A DNA stretch of 22,254 nt from VRUE01 sp036406595 (GCA_036406595.1 DASXAR010000088.1:1-22254); one strand, 5' to 3'. Positions 6,484-13,166 are shown, counted from the first letter of the stretch. Notes: a model not told the origin generated them from the sequence alone. Numbers and translations: made by a program.

Positions 6484-7402
6484 GCTCGCGCCCGCGGCGC
6501 CCGATCGGGGAGGATCGGAATCCGTGGCCCAGCTGTTCGGATTCGTCCAGTTCGAGCTCCCCGGCTCGACCGGCGTGCCCGACGGCCGCTACCTGTCCCG
6601 GACCGGTGGCGAGCGGGAGCTCCAGCGCGTGCTGGTGGTGGAATCCTTGGCGGCCCCCGCGCCTCCCGGCCGCCGCCGGCGCCGCCAGCCGGCGCAGGTC
6701 GAGCCGGACGAGTTACAGGCGGTGCCGCTGACCCGCGCCACCGCGATCCTCGCCTACAGCCCCTTCGACACCGAGCCGGAGGCGATCGCCTGGCTCGACG
6801 GTGTCGCGGCGAGCGACGAGCTGCTCGAGGCGCTGCTCAGGGAGGGAACCTGGCTGCTCAACAGCGCGATCCACGCCGGCGCCACGGCGCGCGCCGATCC
6901 ACATTTCGCCGAAGTGGACGCGGAGCGGGCGCTGCGGCTGAGGATCGGCATCGGCAGCGGCGAAGAGGTCGCCGCGGGGCGCTTCACGCAGGCCCGCGAG
7001 GTGGACCTGAGCGGCTCGCGGCGCTCGCGCCGCCGCCGCCGCGAGGAGGAGCTGCAGCCGCAGGAGCGGCTCGCCGCGGTGCTTGGGGCGAGGGAGCGGG
7101 TCGACCTCTGCGAGACGCTGCTGCTGCGTGCCCGTGCCGACCTCGACGCCGGCCGGATGCGCGAGGCCGCGATGCAGCTGCAGCAGGGGCTGGCGGCGCT
7201 GCTGCTGGAGCTGCCGGGCGCCCTCCGCGATCCCGGCCACGAGGAGGACATGGTGGCGCTGGAGAGTCGCAAGGACGAGGCCTCGGCGGCCGCCGAGGCG
7301 GCCCTGCGGGGCGAGCTCGACCCGGGGGCCGAGCGGAGTGTGCGCGAGCTGACGGCGCTGTGCGAGCGGGTGCTGCGGCGTCGGCGGGTTTTGCGGGGGT
7401 AG
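6446..7402 (+). CDS. Uncharacterised helical protein co-transcribed with the wall hydrolase
   Basis: I do not recognise a family for this 318-residue protein. It begins with an Ala/Pro-rich stretch, then VAQLFGFVQFELPGSTGVPDGRYL (residues about 27-50), a basic segment GRRRRRQ (about 74-80), a region TRATAILAYSPFDTEPEAIAWLDGV (about 95-119) and a second basic run SRRSRRRRREEE. The remainder (about 205-318) is rich in Ala, Leu, Arg and Glu and reads as long helices. No signal peptide or membrane segment is seen, so it should be cytosolic, unlike its exported neighbour. The GTG start at 6446 overlaps the upstream gene by 38 nt and has GGGGGGAG 7 nt before it. A second GTG in frame at 6524, with GGGGAGG 10 nt before it, would remove 26 low-complexity residues and the overlap. 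Translational coupling suggests related function. Confidence 0.75.
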   Translation: MTVAEAAAPAATELAPAAPDRGGSESVAQLFGFVQFELPGSTGVPDGRYLSRTGGERELQRVLVVESLAAPAPPGRRRRRQPAQVEPDELQAVPLTRATAILAYSPFDTEPEAIAWLDGVAASDELLEALLREGTWLLNSAIHAGATARADPHFAEVDAERALRLRIGIGSGEEVAAGRFTQAREVDLSGSRRSRRRRREEELQPQERLAAVLGARERVDLCETLLLRARADLDAGRMREAAMQLQQGLAALLLELPGALRDPGHEEDMVALESRKDEASAAAEAALRGELDPGAERSVRELTALCERVLRRRRVLRG

Positions 7403-7494
7403 GTAGGTGGGGGATACCCCCGTCCGGACAAGTGCAGGTCTAATTAGACCTGCACTTTGAGTATCCGCCCGACCGGAGGTATCCCCCACCTACC
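7402..7494. terminator. Large cruciform-type inverted repeat between convergent genes
   Basis: The outer arms 7402-7418 and 7478-7494 are perfectly complementary over 17 bp (GGTAGGTGGGGGATACC). Inside, TCCGG (7423-7427) pairs with CCGGA (7473-7477). The centre, 7430-7457, is a perfect 28-nt palindrome around CTAATTAG. The element starts in the last base of the upstream stop codon and ends 65 nt before the convergent HAD gene's stop. It could terminate transcription from both sides, but it is much larger than a normal intrinsic terminator. The rest of 7495-7559 holds nothing recognised. Confidence 0.6.
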
Positions 7495-7559
7495 CCAAAC
7501 TCGCAGCCATAGCCTGGCTGCCACTCGCCTACCCCAGTCGGCTGCCGGCGGCCGGTCGG

Positions 7560-8216
7560 TTATAGCTGGAGACGGTGGGAGACGACGTCGTCGAGGAGGG
7601 ATGCGGCGATGTGGTGGGCTTCGTCGAGCGCGACGCCCTCGATCGAGGGGATGCCGATCACGGTGAGGCCGGCGGCGCGGGCTGCGGCGACCCCGGTCGG
7701 CGAGTCCTCCAGCGCGACGACGGCCGGACCGGCCTCGACCTCAAGCCGCCGGCAGGCCTCGAGATAGGGCTCCGGCGCCGGCTTCGGCGCCCCCACTTCA
7801 TGGGCGCTGACGATGGCGTCGAAGTGGTCGTCGAAGCCGGCGATCTGCAGCGAGCGCTCGACGAAGCGCAGCGGCGAGTTGGAGACGAGGCCGATCGGCG
7901 TGCCGCGGGCGCGCAGCGTGTGGAGGAGCTCGCGCGCCCCCACCATCGCCTCCACCCCGTGCTCCAGCTCGGCGACCACCAACTCGTTCAGCTCATCGAG
8001 CAGCTCCCCGGCGCTCCCCGGCGCGCCCAGCCGGCGTTCAAGGATTCCGCCCGCGATCGCCGCCGAGGTGCCGACAAGCTCGAGCTTGTCGGCCGGGGTG
8101 AAGGCGAGCCCGTGGCGCTCGAAGAGGTCGCGCTCGGCCCGGGTCCAGACCGACTCGGTGTCGAGCAGCAGACCGTCGTTGTCGAAAACCACGGCGTCGG
8201 GAAGGAGACGGGTCAC
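7560..8216 (-). CDS. HAD-superfamily hydrolase, beta-phosphoglucomutase/phosphatase-like (subfamily IA)
   Basis: A 218-residue cytosolic phosphoryl-transfer enzyme. Motif I is FDNDGLLLDTE, with nucleophile D12 and general acid D14. Motif II is the Ser of GLVSNS, motif III the Lys of GAPKPAPEPY, and motif IV ALEDSPTGVAAARAAGL. The helical cap between motifs I and II (about 20-90) marks subfamily IA, the group holding phosphoglycolate phosphatase, beta-phosphoglucomutase and sugar-phosphate phosphatases. The motif I phrase GLLLDTE and the PKP-PY spacing resemble the phosphomutase/sugar-phosphate phosphatase branch; the substrate cannot be read. The GTG start has no Shine-Dalgarno sequence, and GATGAT lies 6 nt upstream, the same arrangement as at the sirtuin gene. 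It is divergent from the next gene. Confidence 0.9.
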   Translation of the reverse strand: MTRLLPDAVVFDNDGLLLDTESVWTRAERDLFERHGLAFTPADKLELVGTSAAIAGGILERRLGAPGSAGELLDELNELVVAELEHGVEAMVGARELLHTLRARGTPIGLVSNSPLRFVERSLQIAGFDDHFDAIVSAHEVGAPKPAPEPYLEACRRLEVEAGPAVVALEDSPTGVAAARAAGLTVIGIPSIEGVALDEAHHIAASLLDDVVSHRLQL

Positions 8217-8222
8217 GGCGGG

Positions 8223-8228
8223 ATCATC
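8223..8228 (-). promoter_or_regulatory. Candidate -10 box of the HAD gene (leaderless)
   Basis: GATGAT on the minus strand, 6 nt before the GTG start. The context CGATGATCC-N-GCCGTG is shared with the sirtuin gene start at 13154. Confidence 0.4.
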
Positions 8229-8269
8229 GCGAAAGCGGGCACGGCGGGGCGTGCGCTCGGGGTCGCGCC

Positions 8270-8275
8270 TATTGT
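8270..8275 (+). promoter_or_regulatory. Candidate -10 box of the 146-residue gene (leaderless)
   Basis: TATTGT (TANNNT) is followed after 6 nt by the GTG start at 8282. No ribosome-binding site is present. Confidence 0.45.
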
Positions 8276-8281
8276 TGCCCG

Positions 8282-8722
8282 GTGGCCTTTCACGTCGAGA
8301 TCGCCGGACCGCTCAATCACGCCCGAGCCTTCAACCTCAGCGCCGAGAAGCTGCGCAGGTCGATTCTCGAGCCGTGGCTGGCGGAACGGAAGATCGAGCT
8401 GGGAGACCATGAGTGGGAGCCGCGGAAGTGCACGCTCAGGGTCCTCGAGGGGCCCGAGCTGGAGCCGCCCGAGCTTTCGCTCGGCCAGGCCTGGTCGAAT
8501 GCGGAACGCTCGGCGGTCGACGTCACCCGCCGCGAGCTGGAGCAGGCGGTCCCACGCGACCTCCCGGACGCCTTTATCGTCGCGACGGAGCTGCCGGAGG
8601 CGACCGTGGCGGAAATGCTGAGCAACCAGTACGCCCAGCCGATCCCCTGGGGTCAGGCGCTGGCGACGCTCGACGGCCGCGACCCGGACGTCGCGGCCGT
8701 CATCATCGTCACTAAGCGGTGA
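8282..8722 (+). CDS. Uncharacterised 146-residue protein
   Basis: I do not recognise this protein. It begins FHVEIAGPLNHARAFNLS, has a probable helix EKLRRSILEPWLAERKIELGDHEW (about 21-45), then a Pro/Glu-rich stretch, a helix SNAERSAVDVTRRELEQAV (about 72-91) and an alternating hydrophobic end DVAAVIIVTKR. The mix of strands and helices suggests one compact cytosolic domain; there is no signal peptide or membrane segment. Translation probably begins on a leaderless GTG at 8282. The last 11 nt overlap the end of the convergent universal stress protein gene, so the 3' ends of the two mRNAs must be complementary. Coding appears genuine because the frame fills the space between two recognised genes. 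Confidence 0.7.
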   Translation: MAFHVEIAGPLNHARAFNLSAEKLRRSILEPWLAERKIELGDHEWEPRKCTLRVLEGPELEPPELSLGQAWSNAERSAVDVTRRELEQAVPRDLPDAFIVATELPEATVAEMLSNQYAQPIPWGQALATLDGRDPDVAAVIIVTKR

Positions 8723-9437
8723 CCGCAGGACCCGCCTGCGACGGAGCCGGGGAGTCAGATGTCGCGGCCGCGTCGAAGCGAATCGTGACCCCGCGCGGCA
8801 CGACGATCACCGGGTAGGTCGCCGCCTCGACCGCGTAGTCGCTGGAGGCGCTCAGGGTGACCCTTCCCGGGTGGGCCTCCGGCCGGGAGCCGACGACGAG
8901 CATGTCGACGTGGCCCTCGACGCCATCGCTGACCGAGGCGCCGAGCATCGCCGCCAGGCTATCCGCCGTCGCGCGGGCGGCTTCATCGCCCTCGTCGATA
9001 AGGCCGATCGTGCTGACGCTGACCGAGCGCGAGCGCAGGTCGGCGGGCGCGACGGCGATCGCAGCGGGGCTGCCGAGCAGCAGTTTGTGCGCCGCGATGC
9101 CGGGCTTCAGCAGGCCCGCCGCGGTGCGGTAGTCGGAACCGAAGACGATCACGTCCGCGTTCTCCTTCTCCGCCAGCTCGAGCAGCCCCTCGCTGGTCGA
9201 GCCGTGGAAGACGACGTGGCGGGTGATGTCGGGGGCGCCGATCGCGGCGGCGCCGCGGGCGAGCAGCTCCTCAGCCTGCTTCTCCTCGAGCGCCTCGCGG
9301 TCCCGGTCGGGCTCCTGCGAGTGACGGACGTAGGCGAGCGAGAGCTCGCCGCCGGAGTAGGCGAGGAGCCGACCGAGCGCGAGCGCGTCGCGGTCGTTGT
9401 CGGTGTCGTCATAGGAAACGATGATTCGGGGTGCCAT
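8712..9437 (-). CDS. Universal stress protein (UspA family), degenerate tandem form
   Basis: The first domain (about 4-135) is UspA-like: RIIVSYDDTDNDRDALALGRLLA, then LSLAYVRH, a charged helix, DVIVFGSDYRTAAG and HKLLLGSPAAIAVAP, matching the nucleotide-binding loop near the end of the fold. The second half (about 140-220) repeats the pattern weakly (VSTIGLIDEGDEAARATADSLAAML and VDMLVVGSRPEAHPGRVTL), as in tandem USPs with a worn second domain. The ATG at 9437 is preferred over the ATG at 9443 because GAAGGAG lies 8 nt before the former and only 2 nt before the latter. The product is 241 residues and cytosolic. USPs act in stress survival and bind ATP or other ligands; the exact role is unknown. 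It is divergent from the LysR gene. Confidence 0.88.
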   Translation of the reverse strand: MAPRIIVSYDDTDNDRDALALGRLLAYSGGELSLAYVRHSQEPDRDREALEEKQAEELLARGAAAIGAPDITRHVVFHGSTSEGLLELAEKENADVIVFGSDYRTAAGLLKPGIAAHKLLLGSPAAIAVAPADLRSRSVSVSTIGLIDEGDEAARATADSLAAMLGASVSDGVEGHVDMLVVGSRPEAHPGRVTLSASSDYAVEAATYPVIVVPRGVTIRFDAAATSDSPAPSQAGPAVTA

Positions 9438-9477
9438 CGGCATCTCTCCTTCGGCTCGAGGTTCCGGCTGAAAGTTC

Positions 9478-9491
9478 GCGACGATCGTCGC
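9478..9491. promoter_or_regulatory. 14-nt palindrome upstream of the universal stress gene
   Basis: GCGACGATCGTCGC is a perfect palindrome, centred about 47 nt upstream of the usp ATG in the divergent usp/LysR region. It is a candidate operator; no factor is recognised. Confidence 0.35.
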
Positions 9492-9501
9492 ACCCTCCTC
9501 C

Positions 9502-9527
9502 CATCAGTACAACTAATTCTGCTGATG
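9502..9527. promoter_or_regulatory. Candidate LysR operator
   Basis: CATCAG (9502-9507) and CTGATG (9522-9527) form an inverted repeat with a 14-nt AT-rich spacer, just upstream of the LysR gene's -10 box. LysR-type regulators commonly bind such interrupted dyads in their own divergent promoter region. Confidence 0.4.
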
Positions 9528-9534
9528 CCTGAGA

Positions 9535-9540
9535 TAAGCT
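9535..9540 (+). promoter_or_regulatory. -10 box of the LysR gene (leaderless)
   Basis: TAAGCT followed after exactly 6 nt by the ATG at 9547, with no ribosome-binding site. It is identical in hexamer and spacing to the phasin-like gene. Confidence 0.5.
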
Positions 9541-9546
9541 TTACTA

Positions 9547-10467
9547 ATGCTGAGCATCGGCCGCCTCAAGGCACTTCGCGAGGTCGTCGCGCAGGGCTCC
9601 TTCTCGGCCGCCGCCGACGCCCTCTCCTACACGCAGTCGGCCGTCTCGCAGGCCGTCGCGACGCTCGAGGCCGAAGCGGGAACCGAGCTGATCGAGCGCG
9701 ACCGGCGCGGCCTCAGGCCAACCGCAGCCGGCCGGGCGCTCGCCGCCCACGCCGAGGGGATCCTCGCCAGGATGGAAGCGGCCGAGGACGAAGTCGCGGC
9801 GATCGCCGGGGGCCGGGGTGGCCGACTGCGGATCGCCTCCTTCCCGACCGCGGGCGCGACGCTGATGCCCGACGCGATCGCGGGCTTCCGCGCCTCGCAC
9901 CCCGCGGTGGAGCTGGAGCTGGCCGAGGGTGAGCCGGAGGAGATCGCGTCGCGCCTGCGCGGCGGCGAGTTCGACCTCGTGCTGCTCTTCGAGTTCGACG
10001 GGGTGGGCGAGCAGCTGGGCGCGGGGATGAGGCGATTCGAGCTGCTCGACGATCCGCTCCGCCTCGCGCTGCCGGCCGGACATCCGCTGGCGGGCGCCGA
10101 GGAGCTGCGGCTGGAGAGCCTGCGCGAGGAGGCCTGGGTCCAGACCTCGGCCTCGAGCCCCTGCGCCAGGCATGTCGTCCGCTCCTGCCACGCGGCCGGC
10201 TTCGAGCCCCGCGTCTCCTTCGAGAGCGACGACTACCAGACCGTCCAGGGCCTGGTCGCGGCCGGGGTCGGCGTGGCGCTGATCCCGCAGCTTGCCCTCC
10301 AGACGGTCCGCCCGGACATCGTCGTGCGCGAGCTCCACCCCGGCAGCCCCGCTCGCCGCGTATTCGCCGCCACCCGTCGCGCGACCGCGGTCACCCCGGC
10401 GATGGCGACGATGCTCGACCTGCTGCGGGAGGCCGCCGGAGCCCGCGGCACACCGCTCCCCGCCTGA
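9547..10467 (+). CDS. LysR-family transcriptional regulator
   Basis: The 306-residue protein has the family's N-terminal winged helix-turn-helix (about 1-62: LKALREVVAQGSFSAAADALSYTQSAVSQAVATLE), with the recognition helix at QSAVSQAVATLE. A linker helix rich in Ala and Glu follows (about 65-88). The periplasmic-binding-like effector domain begins at GGRLRIASFPTAGATLMP (about 91) and runs to the end. The phrase QGLVAAGVGVALIPQLAL is typical of the second effector lobe. The effector cannot be predicted. It is divergent from usp, with a dyad in between that may be its operator, so auto-regulation and control of usp are possible. The stop codon lies inside the foot of a strong hairpin. Confidence 0.93.
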   Translation: MLSIGRLKALREVVAQGSFSAAADALSYTQSAVSQAVATLEAEAGTELIERDRRGLRPTAAGRALAAHAEGILARMEAAEDEVAAIAGGRGGRLRIASFPTAGATLMPDAIAGFRASHPAVELELAEGEPEEIASRLRGGEFDLVLLFEFDGVGEQLGAGMRRFELLDDPLRLALPAGHPLAGAEELRLESLREEAWVQTSASSPCARHVVRSCHAAGFEPRVSFESDDYQTVQGLVAAGVGVALIPQLALQTVRPDIVVRELHPGSPARRVFAATRRATAVTPAMATMLDLLREAAGARGTPLPA

Positions 10468-10507
10468 GATGGAACCGTCCCCGGGAGAGCGGGGACGGTT
10501 CCATTTC
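10466..10507. terminator. Strong bidirectional terminator hairpin
   Basis: An 18-bp stem (one G-U pair) with core GGAACCGTCCCCG (10471-10483) pairs with CGGGGACGGTTCC (10490-10502) around GGAGAG. It overlaps the LysR stop codon and ends 32 nt before the convergent amt stop. ATTTC follows on the plus strand, but there is no long U-run. The GGAACCGTCCCC core also resembles REP-type repeats. Confidence 0.65.
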
Positions 10508-10538
10508 GCTGGGATTCGGCGGGGTGAGCCGAACCGGC

Positions 10539-11891
10539 CTACCCGGCTCCCGTACTCGTCGTCGCCGCCGGCTGGGCGGGGATCCCGTCCGGGTAGCCGA
10601 GCGACGGCACGTCGGAGGGGTACACCTCGTGCCCGTGGACGGCGATGTCGCCGGTCTCCATGTCCTCCTCGGTCATCCGCAGTGGCACGAAGATGCCGAC
10701 GATCTTGAGCAGGATGTACGTCATGATCGCCGAGAAGACGATCACCCAGAGCGCGGTCAGCGCCTGCCAGCCGAGCAGGTGCAGCCCGCCGCCGGAGATC
10801 AGGCCTTCGTGTTCGCCGGCCATCAGGTTGTTGGCGAAGATGCCGACCAGGAGCCCACCGCAGACGCCGGCGAAGCCGTGCGTGTAGACGACGCCGAGCG
10901 TGTCGTCGACGTTGCGGAAGGGCGCCGTGCGGCTCAGGTAGTTGTACGCCAGGTAAACGACGGTCGCCGAGATCACGCCGATGATGATCGCCCCCCAGCC
11001 ATTCACGAAGCCGGCTGCAGGGGTGATCGCGACGAGGCCGACGATCATGCCGTTGACGCTGCCGATCAGGCTCGGCTTGCGGCCGGTCAGGTAATCGAGG
11101 CCGACCCAGGAAAGGAAGGCCACCGCGGTGCAGATGTTGGTGTTGAGCAGCGACGCGGCGGCGATGTCGCCGGCGCTGTACCAGTCGCCGCCGTTGAAGC
11201 CGTTCCACCCCATCCACAGCAGACCGGCCCCGACCGCGACCATCGCCAGGTTGTTCGGCGCGTCGATCTCGCGGTCGCGCTGCAGGCGCGGCCCGACCAC
11301 AGCTGCGGCGACAAAGCCCGAGACGCCGGCCGCGAGGTGGATGACGTAGCCGCCGGAGTAGTCGACGGCGCCGTGCTGGGCGAAGAAGCCGCCGCCCCAG
11401 ATCAGGAAGGCGTTGATCGTGTAGCAGAACAGCGTCCAGAGGGCGACGAACGGGATCCAGGCCTTGAAGTTGATCCGGCCCAGGACCGAGCCCAGCATGA
11501 GGATCGGCGTGATCGCCGCGAAGACGATCTGGAAATAGGCGAGCGTCGACTGCGGGAAGAGGAATTCTTCTTCCGCCAGCTCCGGGATGTGAGCCTGCTT
11601 CAACAGGTCGTTGCTGCCCAGGATCGAGCCGGGCTTACCCCAGAAGTTGCCGAAGAATCCGTTGTCCGAGATCGTGTGTATCGGCTCCCCGAAGCCCATC
11701 TTGAAGCCGACCAGCACCCAGAGGACGAGCACGATCGCGAAGGCGACGAACGCCATCATCATCGAGTTCACCGACCAGCGTTTCTGCATCACCCCGCCGT
11801 AGAGCACGACCAGGCCGGGGATGCTCATCAGCCCCACCAGGGTCGCCGCGGTGAGCTGCCATGAGTTGGCGCCTTCGCTCAACCATTCCAT
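10539..11891 (-). CDS. amt: Ammonium transporter (Amt/MEP/Rh family)
   Basis: The 450-residue membrane protein carries ammonium into the cell. It begins with the family's outward N terminus and first helix (WQLTAATLVGLMSIPGLVVLYGGV, about 11-34) and shows about eleven membrane segments. The twin pore histidines are H185 (VIHLAAGVSG) and H338 (YTHGFAGVCGG), with the conserved Asp at D177 and the GMNGFNGGDW-like block near 227-237. The C-terminal tail (from about 400) is cytosolic and would be where a PII protein docks; no glnK/glnB lies next to it, which is unusual for amt. The ATG at 11891 has AGGA about 12 nt upstream. A perfect palindrome 76 nt upstream matches one in front of the glutamine synthetase gene, suggesting nitrogen control. 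Confidence 0.95.
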   Translation of the reverse strand: MEWLSEGANSWQLTAATLVGLMSIPGLVVLYGGVMQKRWSVNSMMMAFVAFAIVLVLWVLVGFKMGFGEPIHTISDNGFFGNFWGKPGSILGSNDLLKQAHIPELAEEEFLFPQSTLAYFQIVFAAITPILMLGSVLGRINFKAWIPFVALWTLFCYTINAFLIWGGGFFAQHGAVDYSGGYVIHLAAGVSGFVAAAVVGPRLQRDREIDAPNNLAMVAVGAGLLWMGWNGFNGGDWYSAGDIAAASLLNTNICTAVAFLSWVGLDYLTGRKPSLIGSVNGMIVGLVAITPAAGFVNGWGAIIIGVISATVVYLAYNYLSRTAPFRNVDDTLGVVYTHGFAGVCGGLLVGIFANNLMAGEHEGLISGGGLHLLGWQALTALWVIVFSAIMTYILLKIVGIFVPLRMTEEDMETGDIAVHGHEVYPSDVPSLGYPDGIPAQPAATTSTGAG

Positions 11892-11965
11892 AGGACAGTT
11901 GGTTCCTTTCTCGCTCGGGTGCTTCTCGGACCGTCAAACCCTCGCGCCGAGCGGCCCCCACCACC

Positions 11966-11983
11966 ACGTACACGTGTACAAAG
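11966..11983 (-). promoter_or_regulatory. Palindromic site upstream of amt, shared with glutamine synthetase
   Basis: GTACACGTGTAC (11968-11979) is a perfect palindrome. Read toward amt it is CTTTGTACACGTGTACG, matching the site before the glutamine synthetase gene (CCTTTGTACCGCGGTACAAGG read on the minus strand) in CTTTGTAC-N4-GTAC. It may also affect the divergent 12050 gene. The rest of 11892-12036 holds a TTGACG (11934-11939, minus) but no clear -10. Confidence 0.5.
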
Positions 11984-12036
11984 ATCGGCGCGGATTCTTC
12001 GCCCAAATGGCGCCTCCGAGGCGTCCCACCGGCAGG

Positions 12037-12043
12037 TATAACT
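12037..12043 (+). promoter_or_regulatory. Candidate -10 box of the small membrane protein gene
   Basis: TATAACT is followed after 6-7 nt by the ATG at 12050. No ribosome-binding site lies between, so the mRNA is probably leaderless. Confidence 0.45.
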
Positions 12044-12049
12044 CTCGCG

Positions 12050-12367
12050 ATGCCACTCGAGGGCCACTACGAGCGACAGACGACCCCGCTCTACAGGCTC
12101 AGCTCACGCGAGATCCGGACCGCCTCGGCGATCCTCCTGGTGACGGTCGTGGCGATCCTCGGGGTGGTCGCGGTGACGGCCGGCGACAGCAACCCGCCGA
12201 CCCCGATGGGCTGCATCCACGCTGAGACCGCCGGCATCGTCGGTGCCGAAACGATCAGCGGCTGCGGTGCCGAGGCGAGGAGGAAATGCGCCCACGCCTC
12301 CCATTTCGACTCGCCGCAGGCCGCCACGGTCATCGCCGAGTGCGAGCGCCAGGGCGTCAGGTTCTGA
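12050..12367 (+). CDS. Small single-pass membrane protein with four extracytoplasmic cysteines
   Basis: A 105-residue protein of unknown family. Residues 1-24 are polar and basic, 25-44 form one hydrophobic segment (ASAILLVTVVAILGVVAVTA), and 45-105 form a small domain with four Cys (GCIH, GCGA, KCAH, ECER). By the positive-inside rule the N terminus is cytosolic and the Cys domain outside, where two disulfides could form. A metal-binding role is also possible because two Cys are followed closely by His. The start is the ATG just after a TATAAC box. Its last 11 nt overlap the convergent sirtuin gene end. It is divergent from amt and could share control with it, which is inference. Confidence 0.7.
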   Translation: MPLEGHYERQTTPLYRLSSREIRTASAILLVTVVAILGVVAVTAGDSNPPTPMGCIHAETAGIVGAETISGCGAEARRKCAHASHFDSPQAATVIAECERQGVRF

Positions 12368-13154
12368 GCCGCGCCGGCGTCTGCCGCAAGGCCGCGAGAA
12401 GGGCCGAGAGCTCGGCGTCGACCTCGCCCTCCAGCTTCACGGCCGCGTCGCCGTCGTACGGGGTGGGCCCCTTGGTGACGATCGCGAGGCGGCCGCCCCG
12501 CTCGAGAGTCAACGCCGGCAGCGAGGCGACCGGGTGCACGATCAGCGAGGAGCCGACGCAGAGCATCAGGTCGGCGCGTTCGGCCAGCTCCTGCGCCGCC
12601 ACCATCGCCGCCGGCGGCAGCAGCTCGCCGAACAGCACGACGTCGGGCTTGACCGCGGAATCGCAATCGCGGCAGCGGGCGACGCCGTCGGCGTCGAACA
12701 GCCCCTCGACCTCGGGGAGGGGGTAGCCGGATCCGCACCCGAGGCAGCTCGAGCTCGCGATCGAGCCGTGCACCTCGACCACGTTCTCCGAGCCGGCGGC
12801 GCGGTGCAGGCGGTCGATGTTCTGCGTGATCAGGCCGGCGAGCAGGCCGCGACGCTCGAGCTCGGCGAGGGCCGCGTGGGCGGGGTTCGGGCGCTTGTCT
12901 GCGAGCGAGTGGAAGCGCGGCCGGTAGTAGCTCCAGAAGCGGGCGGGGTCGCGATGGAAGACGTCGATGTGGGCAACCTCCATCGGATCGACGTTGGCCC
13001 AGAGCCCCGTCTCGGGGGTGCGGAAGTCGGGGATCCCGGAGGGCACGGAGACCCCCGCCCCGGTCAGCGCGACGGTGCAGCGCGACTCGCCGATCAGCTC
13101 GGCGAGCCGCTCCACCGCGGCATCGGCTTCGGCATCGACGGCTCCGGAGGACAC
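12357..13154 (-). CDS. Sir2-family NAD-dependent protein deacylase (class III-like sirtuin)
   Basis: This 265-residue cytosolic enzyme removes acyl groups from lysines using NAD, giving nicotinamide and O-acyl-ADP-ribose. Seen: GAGVSVPSGIPDFR (32-45) for NAD, TQNID (110-114), catalytic H129 in EVHGS, zinc cysteines C137, C140, C161 and C164, and GSSLIVHP late in the Rossmann fold. The segment FWSYYRPRFHSLADKRPN aligns with the SIRT5/CobB region so that Y77 and R80 match the Tyr-x-x-Arg pair that binds negatively charged acyl groups. Desuccinylase or demalonylase activity is therefore possible besides deacetylation. The GTG start has no ribosome-binding site; GATGAT lies 6 nt upstream. The 3' end overlaps the convergent small gene by 11 nt. 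Confidence 0.92.
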   Translation of the reverse strand: MSSGAVDAEADAAVERLAELIGESRCTVALTGAGVSVPSGIPDFRTPETGLWANVDPMEVAHIDVFHRDPARFWSYYRPRFHSLADKRPNPAHAALAELERRGLLAGLITQNIDRLHRAAGSENVVEVHGSIASSSCLGCGSGYPLPEVEGLFDADGVARCRDCDSAVKPDVVLFGELLPPAAMVAAQELAERADLMLCVGSSLIVHPVASLPALTLERGGRLAIVTKGPTPYDGDAAVKLEGEVDAELSALLAALRQTPARLRT

Positions 13155-13160
13155 GGCCGG

Positions 13161-13166
13161 ATCATC
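13161..13166 (-). promoter_or_regulatory. Candidate -10 box of the sirtuin gene (leaderless)
   Basis: GATGAT on the minus strand, separated by 6 nt (CCGGCC) from the GTG start. Hexamer and spacing are the same as at the HAD gene. Confidence 0.4.

Noticed and set aside
9544..11217. Minus-strand open frame across the LysR gene and part of amt
   Set aside because: It crosses two recognised genes in the wrong frame and contains the 10466-10507 terminator.
11968..11979. Classical NtcA, GlnR/TnrA or AmtR site before amt
   Set aside because: The half-site spacing (GTA-N6-TAC) and sequence do not match the consensus sites I know for these regulators.
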